64,000 nucleotides of DNA from Pseudisothecium myosuroides (GCA_951799445.1 OX637297.1:3410001-3474000); one strand, 5' to 3'; counted from the first letter of the stretch, positions 11,826-24,599 are shown. The notes: generated from the sequence alone by a model not told the origin. Made by a program: numbers and translations.

Positions 11826-12150
11826 AGCTTTATGTTTTAAGGGTTTAAGGGTTCTTTTTTCATGGAATTAGGATGAAATTAGTTGATAATAAAAGTTTGT
11901 GGCACTTTCAATTAATCTTATCCTTTAAGAAATGTTAAGCATATGCTGCCAGTTACAGTTGACCAACGAATTGAAAATACATCACAAATTCAACACGAGT
12001 ACAAAACTACAAATGCACAATTCTTCATAAAAACCAAAAATGTTTATAGATTTTGTGCATTGCAAACCACACAATACAATGAACACATACTTCTATAAAA
12101 TGTAGATTGGTTATCTAAAGCACTCTTGCTCTTTCTACTGGATCTTCCTT
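11826..12150. other. A+T-rich 3' flank of the hAT transposase
   Basis: About 300 bp with no reading frame or repeat that I recognise. It probably holds the 3' untranslated region and polyadenylation region of the minus-strand transposase gene; TTTAAGGGTTTAAGGG near 11838 is a chance telomere-like run. Confidence 0.4.
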
Positions 12151-15100
12151 TCAAGTGCTTGAATTTCCTTGAACACCTACTGTTGCTTCCCCTGCATTAT
12201 TCAAACGATTTGATCTATGGCGTTCTTGGGTAGCAGGTCCTGCCAAGCAAGCATCTAGAATGCACACATCCTCATCTGCTGGTGCTTCATCACAATTGGT
12301 GTCAAACTCGTATTCGTCCTCTTCTTTGTCTTCATCTTCTGCACTACCGAGTGCCCCTTCTTTGTCACCATGAATCGATGTTCGAGGACCCTCAACTTCT
12401 GAATTTTCATTTCGAAGCTCAATGGTTCCACCTTTTCTATTCCTCATACTTACTATTTTCTTGTGTCGCTTCGCAGCGAGATCCTCTACATCAGAGTTTA
12501 TAGCTAGGCCCCTTCGAACTCTAGGAACAACAAATGCTGGGGTTGATAAGGTGGGGCCCGGAGTGTACGTCTCTAGGAACGGCGCTATCACCTCATCAGG
12601 ACGTCGTACTCCAATTCCCCGTAGAGGACGTTTTGGTGCCCTTGATGATGACGGAGCACCTGTGGCCCTTCCTCCACGAGAAACGGGACGTGGCAACCTA
12701 TATTGGCCCACTGGGTGAGGACCAGGACGAGGGGGTTTAGGGGGTCTACCACCCCTAGTAGCATTTGAAACATTATTCACGGTCACCTCAGCATTCTCCA
12801 CAGGGCTTATTCCTTCATTGAAGTTGAAAATGTCCATAGGGTCAGTAGCTTGGATAGGGGGGGGTGGAACGTTGTGCCGACGGTCTTGATCTTTGACCAA
12901 CAACAGGAACTGAGGCACAAGCTAGCACATTCGGAGGATTGTGTGTTTGTCGACTATTGTCTTATACATGGTCGCGGTGTAAAGGCCTCCCACCACCAAT
13001 GTTGGGAGGATTTGTGGCAGTAGGTTCAGTTGTTGATGTACTCCCAATGTTTGGTCTATAGCACCCTGATACAAATGTATTGCCACCACGTTGGCTGCTC
13101 GATCCACCACGTCGACCACCCGCCGCACCACGTCCTTGACTACTGTCGCCATCGTGGACAGACCCTTGATTGTTTGGAGTTGTACGGTTACCCAAATTCC
13201 CTCCATTGCCATCGTTGCGGTCATCTCTATTTCTGCCATTATTTCTAGGGGGATGGTTGTCGTCATTGTTGTCATCGTTGTCGGGGTTATCAAGATTGTC
13301 AAGATTTGTTGCATTCGGTTCATCGCTCTCTGAAGAAGAAGATAAATTGTTCACCCCAGCAACACCTTCATTTTCATGGGGGGGAGGTGAAAGACTGCGA
13401 CGGGGCATGGGACCACCCCAACGGTCATGGGGAATATTGTCCTCCTCATCACGTCCGTCCCTGTAGTAGTTCCTTGCTTCTTCAAAGTGATTGGCACCCT
13501 CCCTCCAAAGATCACAGTTCACTTGGTATGTCGAAGGGGCTTTGTTCACTTCTATGTTGTCTTGAGCCTCATCCTTTGCATGCATTGCATTAAATACGCG
13601 ATTAGGTTCACCAACTGGAACGGGGCCAAGGGCATCCGGATCGGAATCCTCCGAGTAAACATTTGCATCATACCAATGAACTGGATCAGCCCCAGGTTTC
13701 TGACAAAGGACACGGCTATTGGTATAAATGTATACCAATGATTCTGCCTTTTCCACTGCAAGTCGGTTTCGGCTTCTATTGTGGACAAAAGAATACATAC
13801 TCCAATTCTGTTCACAAGACGATGTTGAACACGTGAGGGATAAAACACGGACAACAATCTTTGACAAGGCACGGTCTCCAATCCTATGCCACCATTGGTG
13901 GGGGAGCATGCCGGCCTCACGGATGTTGGGGGATTCTTCATGGCTATACGGTCCAACGCCCTCTTCATATTGTGTTAATTCCGCCAAGACATCATCAAAT
14001 CGTACACCCACTATACCCTCTAGTTTACGGATGATCCGATACAATGCTCGAAGGGCAACTCCATCAATCTTAAGATGCGGGTGATTTCTGATGTATGGGT
14101 TTAATAGTGCACCTGCATAGTGAAGATCAGAATATGCCATTGCCCATCTTTTGTCGAAGGACGCCTCCAGAGCGTCAGCCACTTGAGGCGGCAGAGAGAA
14201 GGGAGGCTCTCTCAATGAGAACACATGTCCTCGCAAGTTGTGCATTGTGAGCCATGCCTTGCCCATGGTAGCTTCGCGACCATCGAACACTCGCAAGGCC
14301 TTCAATACATCTTCCACTATGTGTACATAGTTCACATACCGTTGTCAGAAGCCAAGATTATTGATGGTGTCGACTACAACATCTGCCAAGGTACGTGGCT
14401 GCTCCCCATTTTGTCTATTTTGTAGCCCCGCAACATAATTGAGAACACGTGGTTGTTGAACCAAGGCCTCTGGTTGTGGTCTTAGTAAGACCAAACGTTG
14501 TAGCATGAGGAAATTGCAAGCAAATTGAGTTTCCGCGAGTACTAACAGTTGTTTATTCGGGCTCAACTCGCGAAAAGTGGACATTGTCGCATGATGGCCC
14601 CTAATGTATTGGCACACCCTTTTTGCCCTAAGAATTAAATCTTTAAATTGATCGACCTTGGCCCAATCTTCCAACAGCAGATCCAATGCGTGCGCCACGC
14701 AACCCTGCTTAAAAATGTGCTTGTATGTGATGATAAGATCATCCACTGCCCCAAGCATGTTTGCTGCGTTGTCCGTACAAATTTGAGTTACGTTTTTGGC
14801 ACCCACCTTCTCGATGAATACTTTCAATTGATCTGCTATATAGATCATACTTTTCGTATGCCCGGAAGTGTCTATGGATCTGAGGAACAAGTCACCAGTG
14901 GGGCATGACATCATTACATTCATGAAGGGACGTCGATTGACATCATCCCAACCATCAGTGTATATTGACACCCCATAATTTTTCACCGCAAAAGCCGTTT
15001 TCGCTTGAATCTCATTCTCAATCTGTAACTTCTTGGGTTCAATTGATTGAGTCCTCAACTTATGGTAGGATGGCGGAGAGTATTCAAATCATGCCAATGA

Positions 15101-15724
15101 CGTTGCCTTCAACGCCTCGATGAACGCTGGATTCCTCGCCACATTAAATGGCACATTTGCTTCATAGAAAAAGCTCGCCCACTTTTCATCCAACTCCTTC
15201 TTCTTTGCAATATTGAGGGCATCGCTCATGCGTTGCTACTGTAATGGGCCAGATCTTGTGGAATTTGATGCAACTAGACTTGAGGATTTGTGAGGAGGTT
15301 GCGTTGATTCATTTGTGTTCCCCCCATCTCCAGTCATCCCTTCCGTTGCTCCATTTTGAGTGGATTGGCTCGAACTACCTGTTGGAGGTACTCGGGATGG
15401 CCCGTTGGGAGCTGACAGAGCATCCTGCATGTCCTCTGCACTCATCCGTTGCAGAACAAAGTTTCCACAATTGGAAAATTTCTGTCGCACAGCTCAAGGT
15501 ATATTAGGACACAACGACCTCTCTGACTTTGACCTGTATCCGAAATGCTTAAAAGAACGCTCACGTTTGTAGCTGAATGTCGCATTGCAGAAATTGCAAA
15601 TCACTTTAATCCTACAATCTAAAAACTTGTACCACGGTTCCCACTCTTTTGTTTGCTTCCGCAAACTTGCCATCATGATTATCAATGGATGTAAATGTTC
15701 TCCTGGTATAGGCCGGAACTTCAA
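12151..15724 (-). pseudogene. hAT transposase (BED-DUF659-hATC), decayed
   Basis: Would cut and paste the element by recognising its ends in the nucleus. One minus-strand frame runs from 15724 to 12962. First comes a BED-like finger (CNFC near 15590, then H and C), then a Ser/Thr-rich linker. The DUF659-type catalytic core has TDGWDD (first acidic residue near 14955), TDNAAN (second, near 14772) and GCVAHALDLLLEDW. The C-terminal dimerisation region has FDKRW, DLHYAGALLNP, WWHRIGD, RVLSLTCSTSSCEQNWS and RNRL near 13800. An Asn/Asp-rich tail follows. Four in-frame stops interrupt it (15494 TGA, 15236 TAG, 15089 TGA, 14345 TGA) and TAA at 12962 ends the frame. A Pro/Arg-rich then acidic tail (12918-12151) continues in another frame, probably after a small indel. 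The stop at 14345 falls where the family has the Trp of an FW motif. It appears intronless. Start uncertain: Met near 15673 is the best candidate. This copy cannot make full-length enzyme without readthrough. Confidence 0.9.
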
Positions 15725-15928
15725 CGTTGGATTAAGGCCAGTAACAACAAAATAGTGCTAGTAACAACTGTTAGCGCTGGTCGTCCACTAGAAGTGATTT
15801 TGACATCACCTCAGCATCAAACCAGGGCTGTCTTTCATCCACTATCTCTATCAACCTAGGAGCCCAAAATAGAGTCCTAGAACAGAGGCACGAGTGAAAA
15901 ACGTAAGGCCCTCTCCTGCTGCCTGCTG

Positions 15929-15937
15929 CTTATATAC
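15929..15937 (-). promoter_or_regulatory. TATA box of hAT transposase gene
   Basis: The minus strand reads CAGTATATAAGCAGC about 200 bp upstream of the first transposase codons, immediately at the edge of the GC-box array that begins at about 15945. Same layout as for genes B and C. Confidence 0.7.
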
Positions 15938-15944
15938 TGTTTTG

Positions 15945-16225
15945 TTGTAGGGGCGGGGACCTACCTCGTATGGGCGTGAGCTTAATGCACTGGCGCGGAT
16001 GTTGGAGGAATACGCGCGGACGCAGTGGGCTAGGGCGCGGACGCTGCAATTCAGGCGTGGACGTAATCGTGTCGCAGAGGGCGGGGCGGGGACGAGAAGG
16101 CACGGGCGGGAACTTAATTGCATATGTCCGTGCCAGGCTATAAGTCACCACCTAGGGACGTCCGCGCCCAGACGCGGGGTCGGGGCGCGGACTGAATGCG
16201 CACCCCGCAGAATGCGCGCGCGTCA
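15945..16225 (+). repeat. GC-box array between hAT transposase and gene A
   Basis: About 12 copies of GGGCGGGGAC, GGCGCGGATG and GGGCGTGGACG-like motifs. It lies between the divergent TATA-like boxes of the transposase (15929) and gene A (16229), so it may be a shared bidirectional promoter. Regulatory role inferred from position. Confidence 0.7.
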
Positions 16226-16228
16226 GGT

Positions 16229-16239
16229 ACCATAAGTAC
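16229..16239 (+). promoter_or_regulatory. TATA-like element of gene A
   Basis: ACCATAAGTACCCGCCCGGCC resembles the region at gene B (CTATATAAGTGTCTGCCCAGCC on its own strand), so it may be a degraded homologous TATA box about 190 bp before the gene A ATG. Weak as a TATA box on its own. Confidence 0.4.
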
Positions 16240-16425
16240 CCGCCCGGCCAGGCACGGTCTCCAATGCTACCTTGGTCAGCCCCAAAATCTTGGAGTTCAC
16301 CTTTGAGCTCTAAGTTGGGGCTTTGGACCTCGGCAGCCTGGACACATGTAGCATCACTCCACTCGTTCATTTTGCTACTTGTGACCCTAGCTTGTACTTA
16401 GCCTTCGTTGACATCTTTGTGAAGT

Positions 16426-17520
16426 ATGTCCGAACAAAGTGAAGCATTGAATGTAACAGTAGATGTTCCTCGTACTATGAGGCCTCGTGATGTTGGGAGG
16501 AGTCACAATTGCAAGGCATCCAAAAAGCAGTTGCATATCCTACTCGATGTGAACAACCTTGCTTTTGCTGGTTGGAAAACTGAACCGCAACCTTGGACCC
16601 AGAAAACCTGTGACAAATACATTGAATGGTGCCACGTAGATAAATTGTTTCCACACAGTGTGCACAAGAAACACTGCAAAAACCAGGTGGCCAACCTTCA
16701 CTACTACAAAGACCCGGAGTTCCTTGAAAGATGCATCCAAGTGTCTCAACACGTCTATAATACTGCATACGTAGGTAGGAACAAATGCAGTCTTGCCATC
16801 TTGCGTATGGTGTATGCGGAAGAGAAACTCCTTCGTAGAGTAGACTGGAGTACGATAAAGACAAGTTCGACGCAGATTGTGAAAGCTCTAGAGGGCATTG
16901 ACATCCCACAAGAACGGAAGTATAAAAAATACGGGGGCCTTAGTAAGGCAAAAAAAGACATACTAAACATTCTAGATGTGTGTGTCGAGTGGTCCGAAGA
17001 CTCTGATGTTGACCTCAAATCAGGATGCACGAAAGAGGAGAGGGATGACAGATTTAAAAGTCTGCGAGACACTCAACTACGTTGTTACTAAGAGTCTCTA
17101 GTAGAAGACGGAGGCATTGAAGATGTTCATGTTGGAAAGGAAGAAACAAAAAATGACAATGTAGTACCTGCGCCGTCATCCAATCTAGTTGAGAATTTTG
17201 ACAAACACCTTGCCGAACTTGACATGTGGGACCAAGCGGCACTAAGGAATTCTACCAAAGGAACTATGTTAGAACCTCCCATGGTGGCACAAGGGTTATT
17301 ACATTTGCTGGAAGAGGAAACATGGATGTCCAACCGAGACAACGCATCCTTGCTCAAAATGATTGAAGACCTGCAAATTGAAGTCTCGCAACTCCATCAA
17401 GAAAATGATGAACTCGATATGCGCATAGAAATCATGAAAAGAGATTTTTGTATTAAGGAGGAAGCATACAAGAAGAATATTGCTGACCTCGAGGCTCGAG
17501 CACGCATGCCACCATTCTGA
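16426..17520 (+). pseudogene. Cargo gene A: LAF-GW domain plus coiled coil
   Basis: Unrecognised protein of about 364 codons with one in-frame TAA (17089-17091); the frame stays open on both sides. Residues about 38-160 hold a domain shared with gene B: LAFAGWKTEPQPW, then YIEWCHVDK, FP, ANL, DPEF, CIQV, RN and VDWSTIK, all at matching spacing. The C-terminal 60 residues (from about 17340) show heptad-like Leu/Ile spacing, so a coiled coil is likely. It has no RING, unlike B. The ATG at 16426 follows a roughly 190-bp leader after the TATA-like box. It is divergent from the transposase across the 15945-16225 array, so the two may be co-regulated. Function unknown. The YIEWC segment and helical look faintly recall the N-terminal SAM-like fold of tyrosine recombinases, but no catalytic domain follows. 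A DNA-binding or accessory role is a guess. Confidence 0.72.
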
Positions 17521-18045
17521 GGAAGCATGACCTCATTGGATTGACACTAAAACCGCCAACAATGCGGTCAGGGATTTACTCAAATAGACCTGGGGACACA
17601 AGGGCATCGTATTTTGGTAGGTATGATTAAACTTAGGAACATTCATGACCCAAAAAAAGGCCATGTCCTCATGTGTGAACAATGCTTGTTTTATAAAGCT
17701 AACTTTGAGCTTCAATGCTAAACCCCCTTGTGCATGTCAAAGGTCATGATTATACCCACAACCCCATGTTGCTTAATTAGTGTGTGATGGTCTATGAATG
17801 CACTTTTTCCAATTGAATGCCAAAAAATGTCTAAAGCACACCGTACAAAGGTTTAGGAAAGTTAGATTGTTTTAGGTTCACATGATCTTTTATGAATGTT
17901 ACTTTGAAAGTTCAAGTTAAATAACATTTGAATTTTTCGAATATATTGTCAGCATCACCAACTATTGCCGAAGGCCATTTCAATTGTTAAATTTTTTTCA
18001 TTTTGAACAAAGGACATTTCGTCATAAGGCTTGCCAAATTTTTGC
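17521..18045. other. Non-coding 3' flank of gene A
   Basis: A+T-rich sequence with no credible frame. Likely the 3' untranslated region and a spacer before the Sat2 repeats. No terminal motifs of a nested element seen. Confidence 0.4.
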
Positions 18046-18265
18046 ATGGGACTAAAAATAAAGTGAATGCCAATCTAATGATTTAAAATTTGACTCCACC
18101 ACTTAGGCATTTGCTTCTGCTCCCTCCCCATTTTTTTATCACAAGTAAGTCCCCACTTAATGATTTAAAATTTGACTCCACCACTTAAGCATTTGCTTCC
18201 ACTCCCTCCCCAATTTTTTTTATCAAAACTGAATCCCCACTCAACCATCTAAAAGCATTCACTTT
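18046..18265 (+). repeat. Sat2 repeats, 83-bp monomer (block 1)
   Basis: Two to three units of TTTAAAATTTGACTCCACC, ACTTAGGCATTTGCTTCC, ACTCCCTCCCCATTTTTT, ATCACAAGTAAGTCCCCACT. Monomer spacing measured at 24028-24111 is 83 bp. All Sat2 blocks left of 24180 are in this orientation. Confidence 0.85.
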
Positions 18266-18274
18266 GGGTTTTGG

Positions 18275-18500
18275 GGGGTGCTCGAGTGCGGACTTAGGGC
18301 GCGGACTTAAGAGAGTTTTGGTTCACTCCCAAATGCTCCTGGTTTTCGGGACTGTTCGGGCGCGGACTTAAGGCAGTTTCTGAAAGCCTCCTAGTTTTTG
18401 GGATTGTTCAGGCGCGGACGTAGGGGCGCGGACTTAATCGTGGGCGCGGACGCATGGCGGGGACTCAATCACGAGCGCGGACAGAGGGCATGGGCGCGGA
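18275..18500 (+). repeat. GC-box array, internal copy 1
   Basis: About nine copies of GGGCGCGGACTTAA-like motifs. Together with the following 150 bp (GGCATGGGATTCTCCCTCC, GGAAGCTCATTCTTGCTCC) it is repeated at 24215-24590, showing a duplicated block of about 1.16 kb once the inserted LTR is discounted. No gene follows it directly. Confidence 0.75.
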
Positions 18501-18684
18501 CTCAAGAATCCAGCAAACCGCCCATTCCCAGCCACTTTGACCTCGGCATGGGATTCTCCCTCCCCATTCAAAGTAGTCTCCATTAAGTTCGTGGAAGCTC
18601 ATTCTTGCTCCCATATTTGGATCATTGAATATGCAAATGAAGGAGTTCAAGTACCTTCTCATCAATTGGTCCATGTTCCTTCAC

Positions 18685-19005
18685 CACCCTCCCCATTTAA
18701 TTTTAATAAAAAAAGTCAATCCCAACTCAATGATATAAAATTTGACTCCACCACTTAAGCATTTGCTTCCACTCCCTCCCCATTTTTTATATCACAAGTG
18801 AGTCCCCATCTCAATGATTTAAAATTTGTTTTTATCACTTAGGCATTTGGTTACACTCCCTTTCCATTTATTTTGAATCACAAGTAAGTCCCCACTCAAT
18901 GATTTAAAATTTGACTCTATCACCTGGGCATTTGCTTCTATTCCCTCCCCATTTAAAAAAAATAAGTGAATGCCAACCCCATGATTTAAAATTTGACTCC
19001 ACCAC
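18685..19005 (+). repeat. Sat2 repeats (block 2, left of inserted LTR)
   Basis: Four units of the 83-bp repeat in plus orientation, cut at GACTCCACCAC. ACCAC (19001-19005) is the left target duplication of the nested LTR. Confidence 0.85.
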
Positions 19006-22000
19006 TGTGAGCTCCCAATTTGTCACTTGGGACTCGTAGAATTATTTTTTTGGAAATTTGCAATTTAAAGTTGATAAAAATATAGAAAAACCCATAAAAA
19101 GAGTGTAGAACCGAAATAGGGTTGTGTCATACCCATTATAGTATTTGGTCTAGATTTGTGTTTTTTACTTAGAATCCCCCAAACCTTGCCAAAAAATAGT
19201 ATAGAAATAACGAAAAGGTTAGATTTGGAGGATTCGAGTCACACAGCCCCAAAAGGGCTAAATCCCACCATGAATGTGGCGATTCATGGCTAGGTCGGTC
19301 CGAGGGATCCACAGCGAGGCCACTAGGTCGGGTCCTAAAGTTAGATTTAGAATTCCCCATTAGATCGACGAATTCCCAAAATCCTGATTATTAGCATGCA
19401 GGAGCCACTCACGCAAGACCGAGCCCGTAGAGGAATCTACAGCCCAGGGATGGTATTCTAGGGTGAATCCCATGCCAGGAGTCCAATGGCGAAATCGGTT
19501 TGCCAAGATTCTTCCACCTGCAAAAGATTCCCGCACCGTCGCTAATTCGAGGAGATGGCCAGTTTTAAATCTCCATTGACCAATCGTGCCAGGTACGGAA
19601 ACACACCCGCACGTCTTTCATGCGACTCCCTGAGAGGTCACGTGAAAAATCCCGGCATCTTCCGACTTGCAGAAGAATCTTTTTCGGGTGGTCAACCCTC
19701 CTAACCTCCAACGGGAATTTCATGGAAATTATCCAGGTTACAATAAAATCTCACTAAAAATTAGACTAGCTTGTTTTATGTTAATAATGCGCTCCGTGAG
19801 GTTTCATGACATTCCGATAGCGGCAAGTACCTGAACCGGCGAGATTCCTCGGAAATTAACCACGTGGCGGGGTCCCAGCCACGTTGACCGGCATCCCGGG
19901 CCCATACAATGGCGAAACGAAGTCAACCAAAAGTCCTTCCCGACTCTCTTGCACCTATCGGAGACCCTAGGCTATTCACATTTCTCAAAATAGGAGACCC
20001 CCAAGATCTAGGATTTTACCACGATTTGGTTTTTAAACTAAATTAGTCTACGATGGGTTTTTGGCCTCGGTACGGGGGGTAGGGTTGTACAGGACTAAAC
20101 ACGGCGATCTGGATCCAACGGCGCAATCCGTTCGGCAATTGGAGCTAATCTCCAAAAGTTAGGATGTTGGTCTAGCATAGATGGTAGAAGTAGAAATTTA
20201 GGATGTAAGATGAAAATCTTTGAGGATAAGGATGAAAATCCCCATTGATAAGGTTACCTTAGAGCTTTAGAGAGAGGGGTGAGCCCTTGGGAAACCTATA
20301 TAAGGGCCCCATTTCTCTCTCTAAAACACCCCTTCACTTTTGTTTGGGTTCGTGGGTCCAATTTGCTTTGGATATTTTGGCGTTTGAAGCCAAAAACCTC
20401 TACGGTGTTTTTGGAGCACTTTTTGCTCCATTGTTGCTAGATTTCAAGCTTTAAAGGTCCTTAGGGAGTCCTTCTATCTTGCCTTGTGTACTTCTCATAC
20501 GTTGTTGTACCTTTGTTACGAATTAAGAGTCCTCGTTTCTCTCTTGTAGTTCCTTTGTGATCTAACTTGTGAGTTTAGGAGTCTTTTGGTGTCTTGTCCG
20601 AATCCTAAAGTCACCCCCCACCGTACCTTGGCGATGCCGCTTTGGGGGGCCTTTAGCTTGTGAAGTTGTGTATCTTTACGTGTCCTAACCGTGTTGTTTT
20701 TCCTCACTTGTGTATTCTCATCCTCTTCTAATCTTCCCCTTGTTGTGTGGACCTCCCCTCGGGACGACGAAGCTTTGGCTTTGTCACGTGTGTTTCTCAA
20801 GTCTGTCTTTTCTACCTTCTTCTAATATTTCCCTTGTTGCGTGGACCCCCCCTCGGGACGGCGAAGCTTTGGCTTTGTCACGTGTGTTCCTTAAGTTTGT
20901 CTTTTCTACCTTCTTCTAATATTCCCCTTGTTGTGTGAAACCCCCCATGGCGTCGAAGCTTTGCACTAGTGACCACGTCAAGTCCTATAGTGTGTGTTAA
21001 AATAGTCTTAGACGGCGGAGCTTTGAACTCGTGGAGTGTTACAAGTCCTAAAGTTGGTGTTAAAACCAATTTTACGGCGGAGCCTTGAACCTCCATAGCC
21101 TTAGATTCCAAAGTCTAGTTTCCAAGACCTTCTTGGAAAAGTCCAGAGTTTAGCTTCCAAGATTGGTCACGAGTTTCTAGGAAGAGAGTGACCATCCCGT
21201 AATACTTAGCTTAGGTGACCATTCTAAAAATTTGGGGCCTAACTCCCCGGACGGCGAAGCTTTGATCCTGGCCCTAACCCCCTACTAAAAAACCAATTTA
21301 AGTTTGTGTTAGTGGGTTCCCCTAAGGGAACCCGGTTGTGTAGATTTTTTGGGAAGGGCAGCTAGTACCCCGGACCAGCATATAGCCAGCATACAGCCAG
21401 CCATACTGGACCGGCATACCAGACCAGCCGGCAGCCAGCCATACAGCCAGCATACATCGGGCAGTCAGCTTAACTGAGCTGAACATCAACATTGGGCTAG
21501 TCTGTTTGACTGAACTGAACATCAGCCATCGGGCTAGTCAGCTTGGCTAACTGAACTAAATTTCTGGATTTCTAGAACTAAACGGGACGATGCCCTGCAG
21601 AGCCCTAACCACCCTTTTTTTTTTATTTTTTGATCTTTTAAAGTCTGAAATTTTGGAATCCAGTTGGGGAGAGGAAAAAACTCAACTTGGAACTTCAAAA
21701 ACACAAGAGAAAGGGGGGGAGAAATAGAAGCTGCCACTCCACGCGCCACCTGCACAAAAACATCCGATCCTACCTGCATCACCACTCACACCTACACACA
21801 ATGGAAGGAAATTGGGGAGAAGGATGTGTTATAGGAGTGGAAAGGAGAGAGACGATGAATAGTGCCTAGCTAGGAGATTAGGTAGGAAATCTAGAAGAAC
21901 TCCTTGCAACCGTTGGGAGGAGGATTAGGATGACACAAAGCAAAGTTGCGTAAGAGGGTAGGAGGCTCATTAAAACTTCACAAAGTTTGAGACTAGAAGC

Positions 22001-23781
22001 GTAAGACCACCATCACCACGGTTGGTGGAATAGTTCAAGAGTAGAAGAAAGAGGCGGAGAGAAAGAAAAGGAGAAGGAAATGGGGGGAAAGGGTTAGAAC
22101 ATCATACGTGTAACGTTTTCTTTTCTACAAATTAAGCCGTGGGCCTTGAAAAAAATAAAATAAATAAAAACCGTAATACAAAAATAAAAGAAGACAATCG
22201 CGAGTGGTCACCATGGAGCACGAGGACGCGCATGTGGACGGGGATGACGTCATTTCCGACACTAGCAGTAACGAGGTGGATCATTAAACTAATCCTAGTC
22301 GTTTCTCCCTAATTAGCATTTGTTTTCCTAATCAGCCCTTAGAGCGTGATTAGCATCCAAGATTAGCGTGAATTAGAACTTTAGATTCAAAAGTTGATAG
22401 ATTAGGGATAGAGGGTTCCAAAAACATCTTATAATTAAGATTCGACCGTAAACTGACCGCGTTAGGCTAAGTTAAGCGGTAGGGGGTAGAACGGAGGAAT
22501 TTTAATTAAATTTGATCCACAAGGAACAATGGACGGAAATTAGGATTAGATTAGAAGGAGAATTTAGGATAAAAATTAAAGATCAATTAACGGTTAAAAA
22601 CCTAGAATTAAATTAAGATTTTAATTAGGGAAGTTAAAATTCAAAAGTCGAAATTTGGAGTTAACTTTGGGAAGTAAAAAGTAGAGTAGGAAATAGAAGT
22701 CAAAAGTAGAATCCACTTAGGAAGTAGATTGTTGAGTTAAAAATAGAGTTAAAATTAGAAGTCAAAACCCTAAAATTAAAAGTTGGAATTAAATTTAGGA
22801 GGATAACATTTAGAGTTAATCTAGGATTAAAACGATAGGATTAAATTTGGAAGTAGAAGTCAAAGTCAAAAGTCAAAAGTTTAGATTAAATTAAAAGGTT
22901 AAATTTTAGTCAATTGGGGAGTAAAAGGTTAGAGTGAAAAGCTAAAAGTAGAAGTTAAAAGTTAGAGGTAGAAGTTAAATTTTAGAGTTAGTTGGAAGTA
23001 GAAAAATCTAGAGTCAAAGTGAAAACGTAGAATCAAACCTAGAGGTTAAAATTGGGGATTAATTTTAGAAGTAAAAATTTAGAGTTAAAAGTCAAAAACC
23101 TAGAGTTAAATTAGGAGTAAAAATCTACAATAAAAAGTGAAAAGTTAGAGTTAATTTTAGAGAATAAATCTTAGAGTAGTTTAGAAGTAAGAACATAGAA
23201 TTAAAAGTGAAACTTAGAATTAGCCTAGAAGGTTAAAACTTGGAAGTTAGGAGTTGAAGTTGATTTAGAAGTAAAAACCTAGAGTCAAAAGTCAAAACAA
23301 AGAATTGAAGTCAGTAGTTAATATCTAGAACCAAGTTGAAGAAGTAAAATCTAGAGTTATATTCAGAAATTGGAACTTTAGGGGTAGCTTTTAAAAGTAG
23401 AACTTCTAGGTGGAGTCTTAGAAACCCAAGATAGTCTTAGGGGTTCATGGAAGGAACATAGGGGTTCCCTTTTTTACGTAGTTAGGAACGTTAGAAATGA
23501 CGCCAACTACCCAGTCTACCCTCGACATAGGATAGATAGTTAGGGAATCAAGATTTCACCATCACTTTGAACATTGCAGTTAACTTGTGAGTTACTACAT
23601 GCATTACTAATTATTCGCTGCCATCCACGACCCTTAGGAAACGTTAGCAAAAAAGATCCATTGCTTGGAAGGCACAGTGGACCGCGCTCACAACACCCCC
23701 ATATATTAAAAAAGTGGATAAAGGCATAGAACCTGGTCGGTGTTCGCTTTATTACCAAGGGTGGGTAATCTAGCGCCCACA
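19006..23781 (+). mobile_element. Solo long LTR, subfamily B, nested in the giant hAT (4,776 bp)
   Basis: Begins TGTGAGCTCCCAATTTG and ends TCTAGCGCCCACA. The 5-bp duplication ACCAC flanks it (19001-19005, 23782-23786), and the Sat2 monomer is intact across the two flanks. It is in the opposite orientation to the other LTRs here. U3 contains the TATA box at 20296. The central module has the GTATGCTGGC micro-repeats of subfamily B (21360-21540, reverse strand). No internal retroelement sequence remains. Its presence dates the giant hAT insertion as the older event at this place. Confidence 0.93.
20296..20306 (+). promoter_or_regulatory. LTR TATA box (CCTATATAAGG)
   Basis: AAACCTATATAAGGGCCCC on the plus strand, 1.29 kb from the U3 end, identical to the other LTR copies. 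The remaining 3.4 kb to 23781 would be R plus U5, unusually long for a plant LTR. Confidence 0.7.
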
Positions 23782-24180
23782 ACCACTTAGGCATTTGCTT
23801 CCACTCCCTTCCCATTTTTTTTTATCACAAGTAAGTCCCCACTCAATGATTTAAAATTTGACTCCACCACGTAGGCATTTGGTTCTACTCCCTCCCCATT
23901 TAAAAAAAAATAAGTGAATGCCAACCCCCATGATTTAAAATTTGACTCCACCACTTAGGCATTTGCTTCTGCTCCCTCCCCATTTTTTTTTATCACAAGT
24001 AAGTCCCCACTCAATGATATAAAATTTGACTCCACCACTTAGGCATTTGCTTCCACTCCCTCCCCATTTTTTTTATCACAAGTAAGTCCCCACTCAATGA
24101 TTTAAAATTTGACTCCACCACTTAGGCATTTGGTTCCACTCCCTCCCCATTTAAAAAAAATAAATGAATGCCAACCCAAG
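23782..24180 (+). repeat. Sat2 repeats (block 3, right of inserted LTR)
   Basis: Five units of the 83-bp repeat, GACTCC marks at 24028 and 24111 exactly 83 bp apart. Starts with the right copy of the ACCAC duplication and continues the monomer interrupted at 19005. Confidence 0.88.
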
Positions 24181-24214
24181 TTTTTGAAGGGTTTTAGGGT
24201 TTAGGGTTTAGAGT

Positions 24215-24450
24215 TCAGGGCTGTCCGGGCACGAACTCATGGGCGCGGACTTAAAGGAGTTCTGGTTCACTCCCGAATGCTCCTGGTTTTCGAGACTGTT
24301 CGGGCGCGGACTTATGGCAATTCTTGAAAGCCTCCTGGGTTTCGGGACTGTTCAGACGCAGACGTAGTGGCGCGGACTTAATCGCAGGCGCGGACTTAGG
24401 GTAGGGATTTAATCACGGGCGCGGACGTAGGGGCGCGGACTCAAGAATCC
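24215..24450 (+). repeat. GC-box array, internal copy 2
   Basis: Copies of GGGCGCGGACTTA-like motifs, homologous to 18275-18500 including the intervening text CTCCTGGTTTTCG. A short run GGGTTTTAGGGTTTAGGGTTT precedes it at 24190-24210. Confidence 0.75.
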
Positions 24451-24599
24451 AGCAGACTGCCCAGTCCCAGCCACTTTGACCTCGGCATGGGATTCTCCCT
24501 CCCTATTCAAAGTAGTCTCCATTAAATTTGTGGAAGCTCATTCTTGCTCCTAAGTTTGGATCATTGAATATGCAAATGAAGGAGTTCAACTACTACAAT

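Noticed and set aside
16475..17357. Minus-strand frames opposite gene A
   Set aside because: Gene A is supported by similarity to gene B on its strand; the opposite frames match nothing.
24190..24210. Telomere-type TTTAGGG run
   Set aside because: Only two to three units, not a tandem array; similar AGGGTTT words occur by chance near 11838. No sign of a chromosome end.
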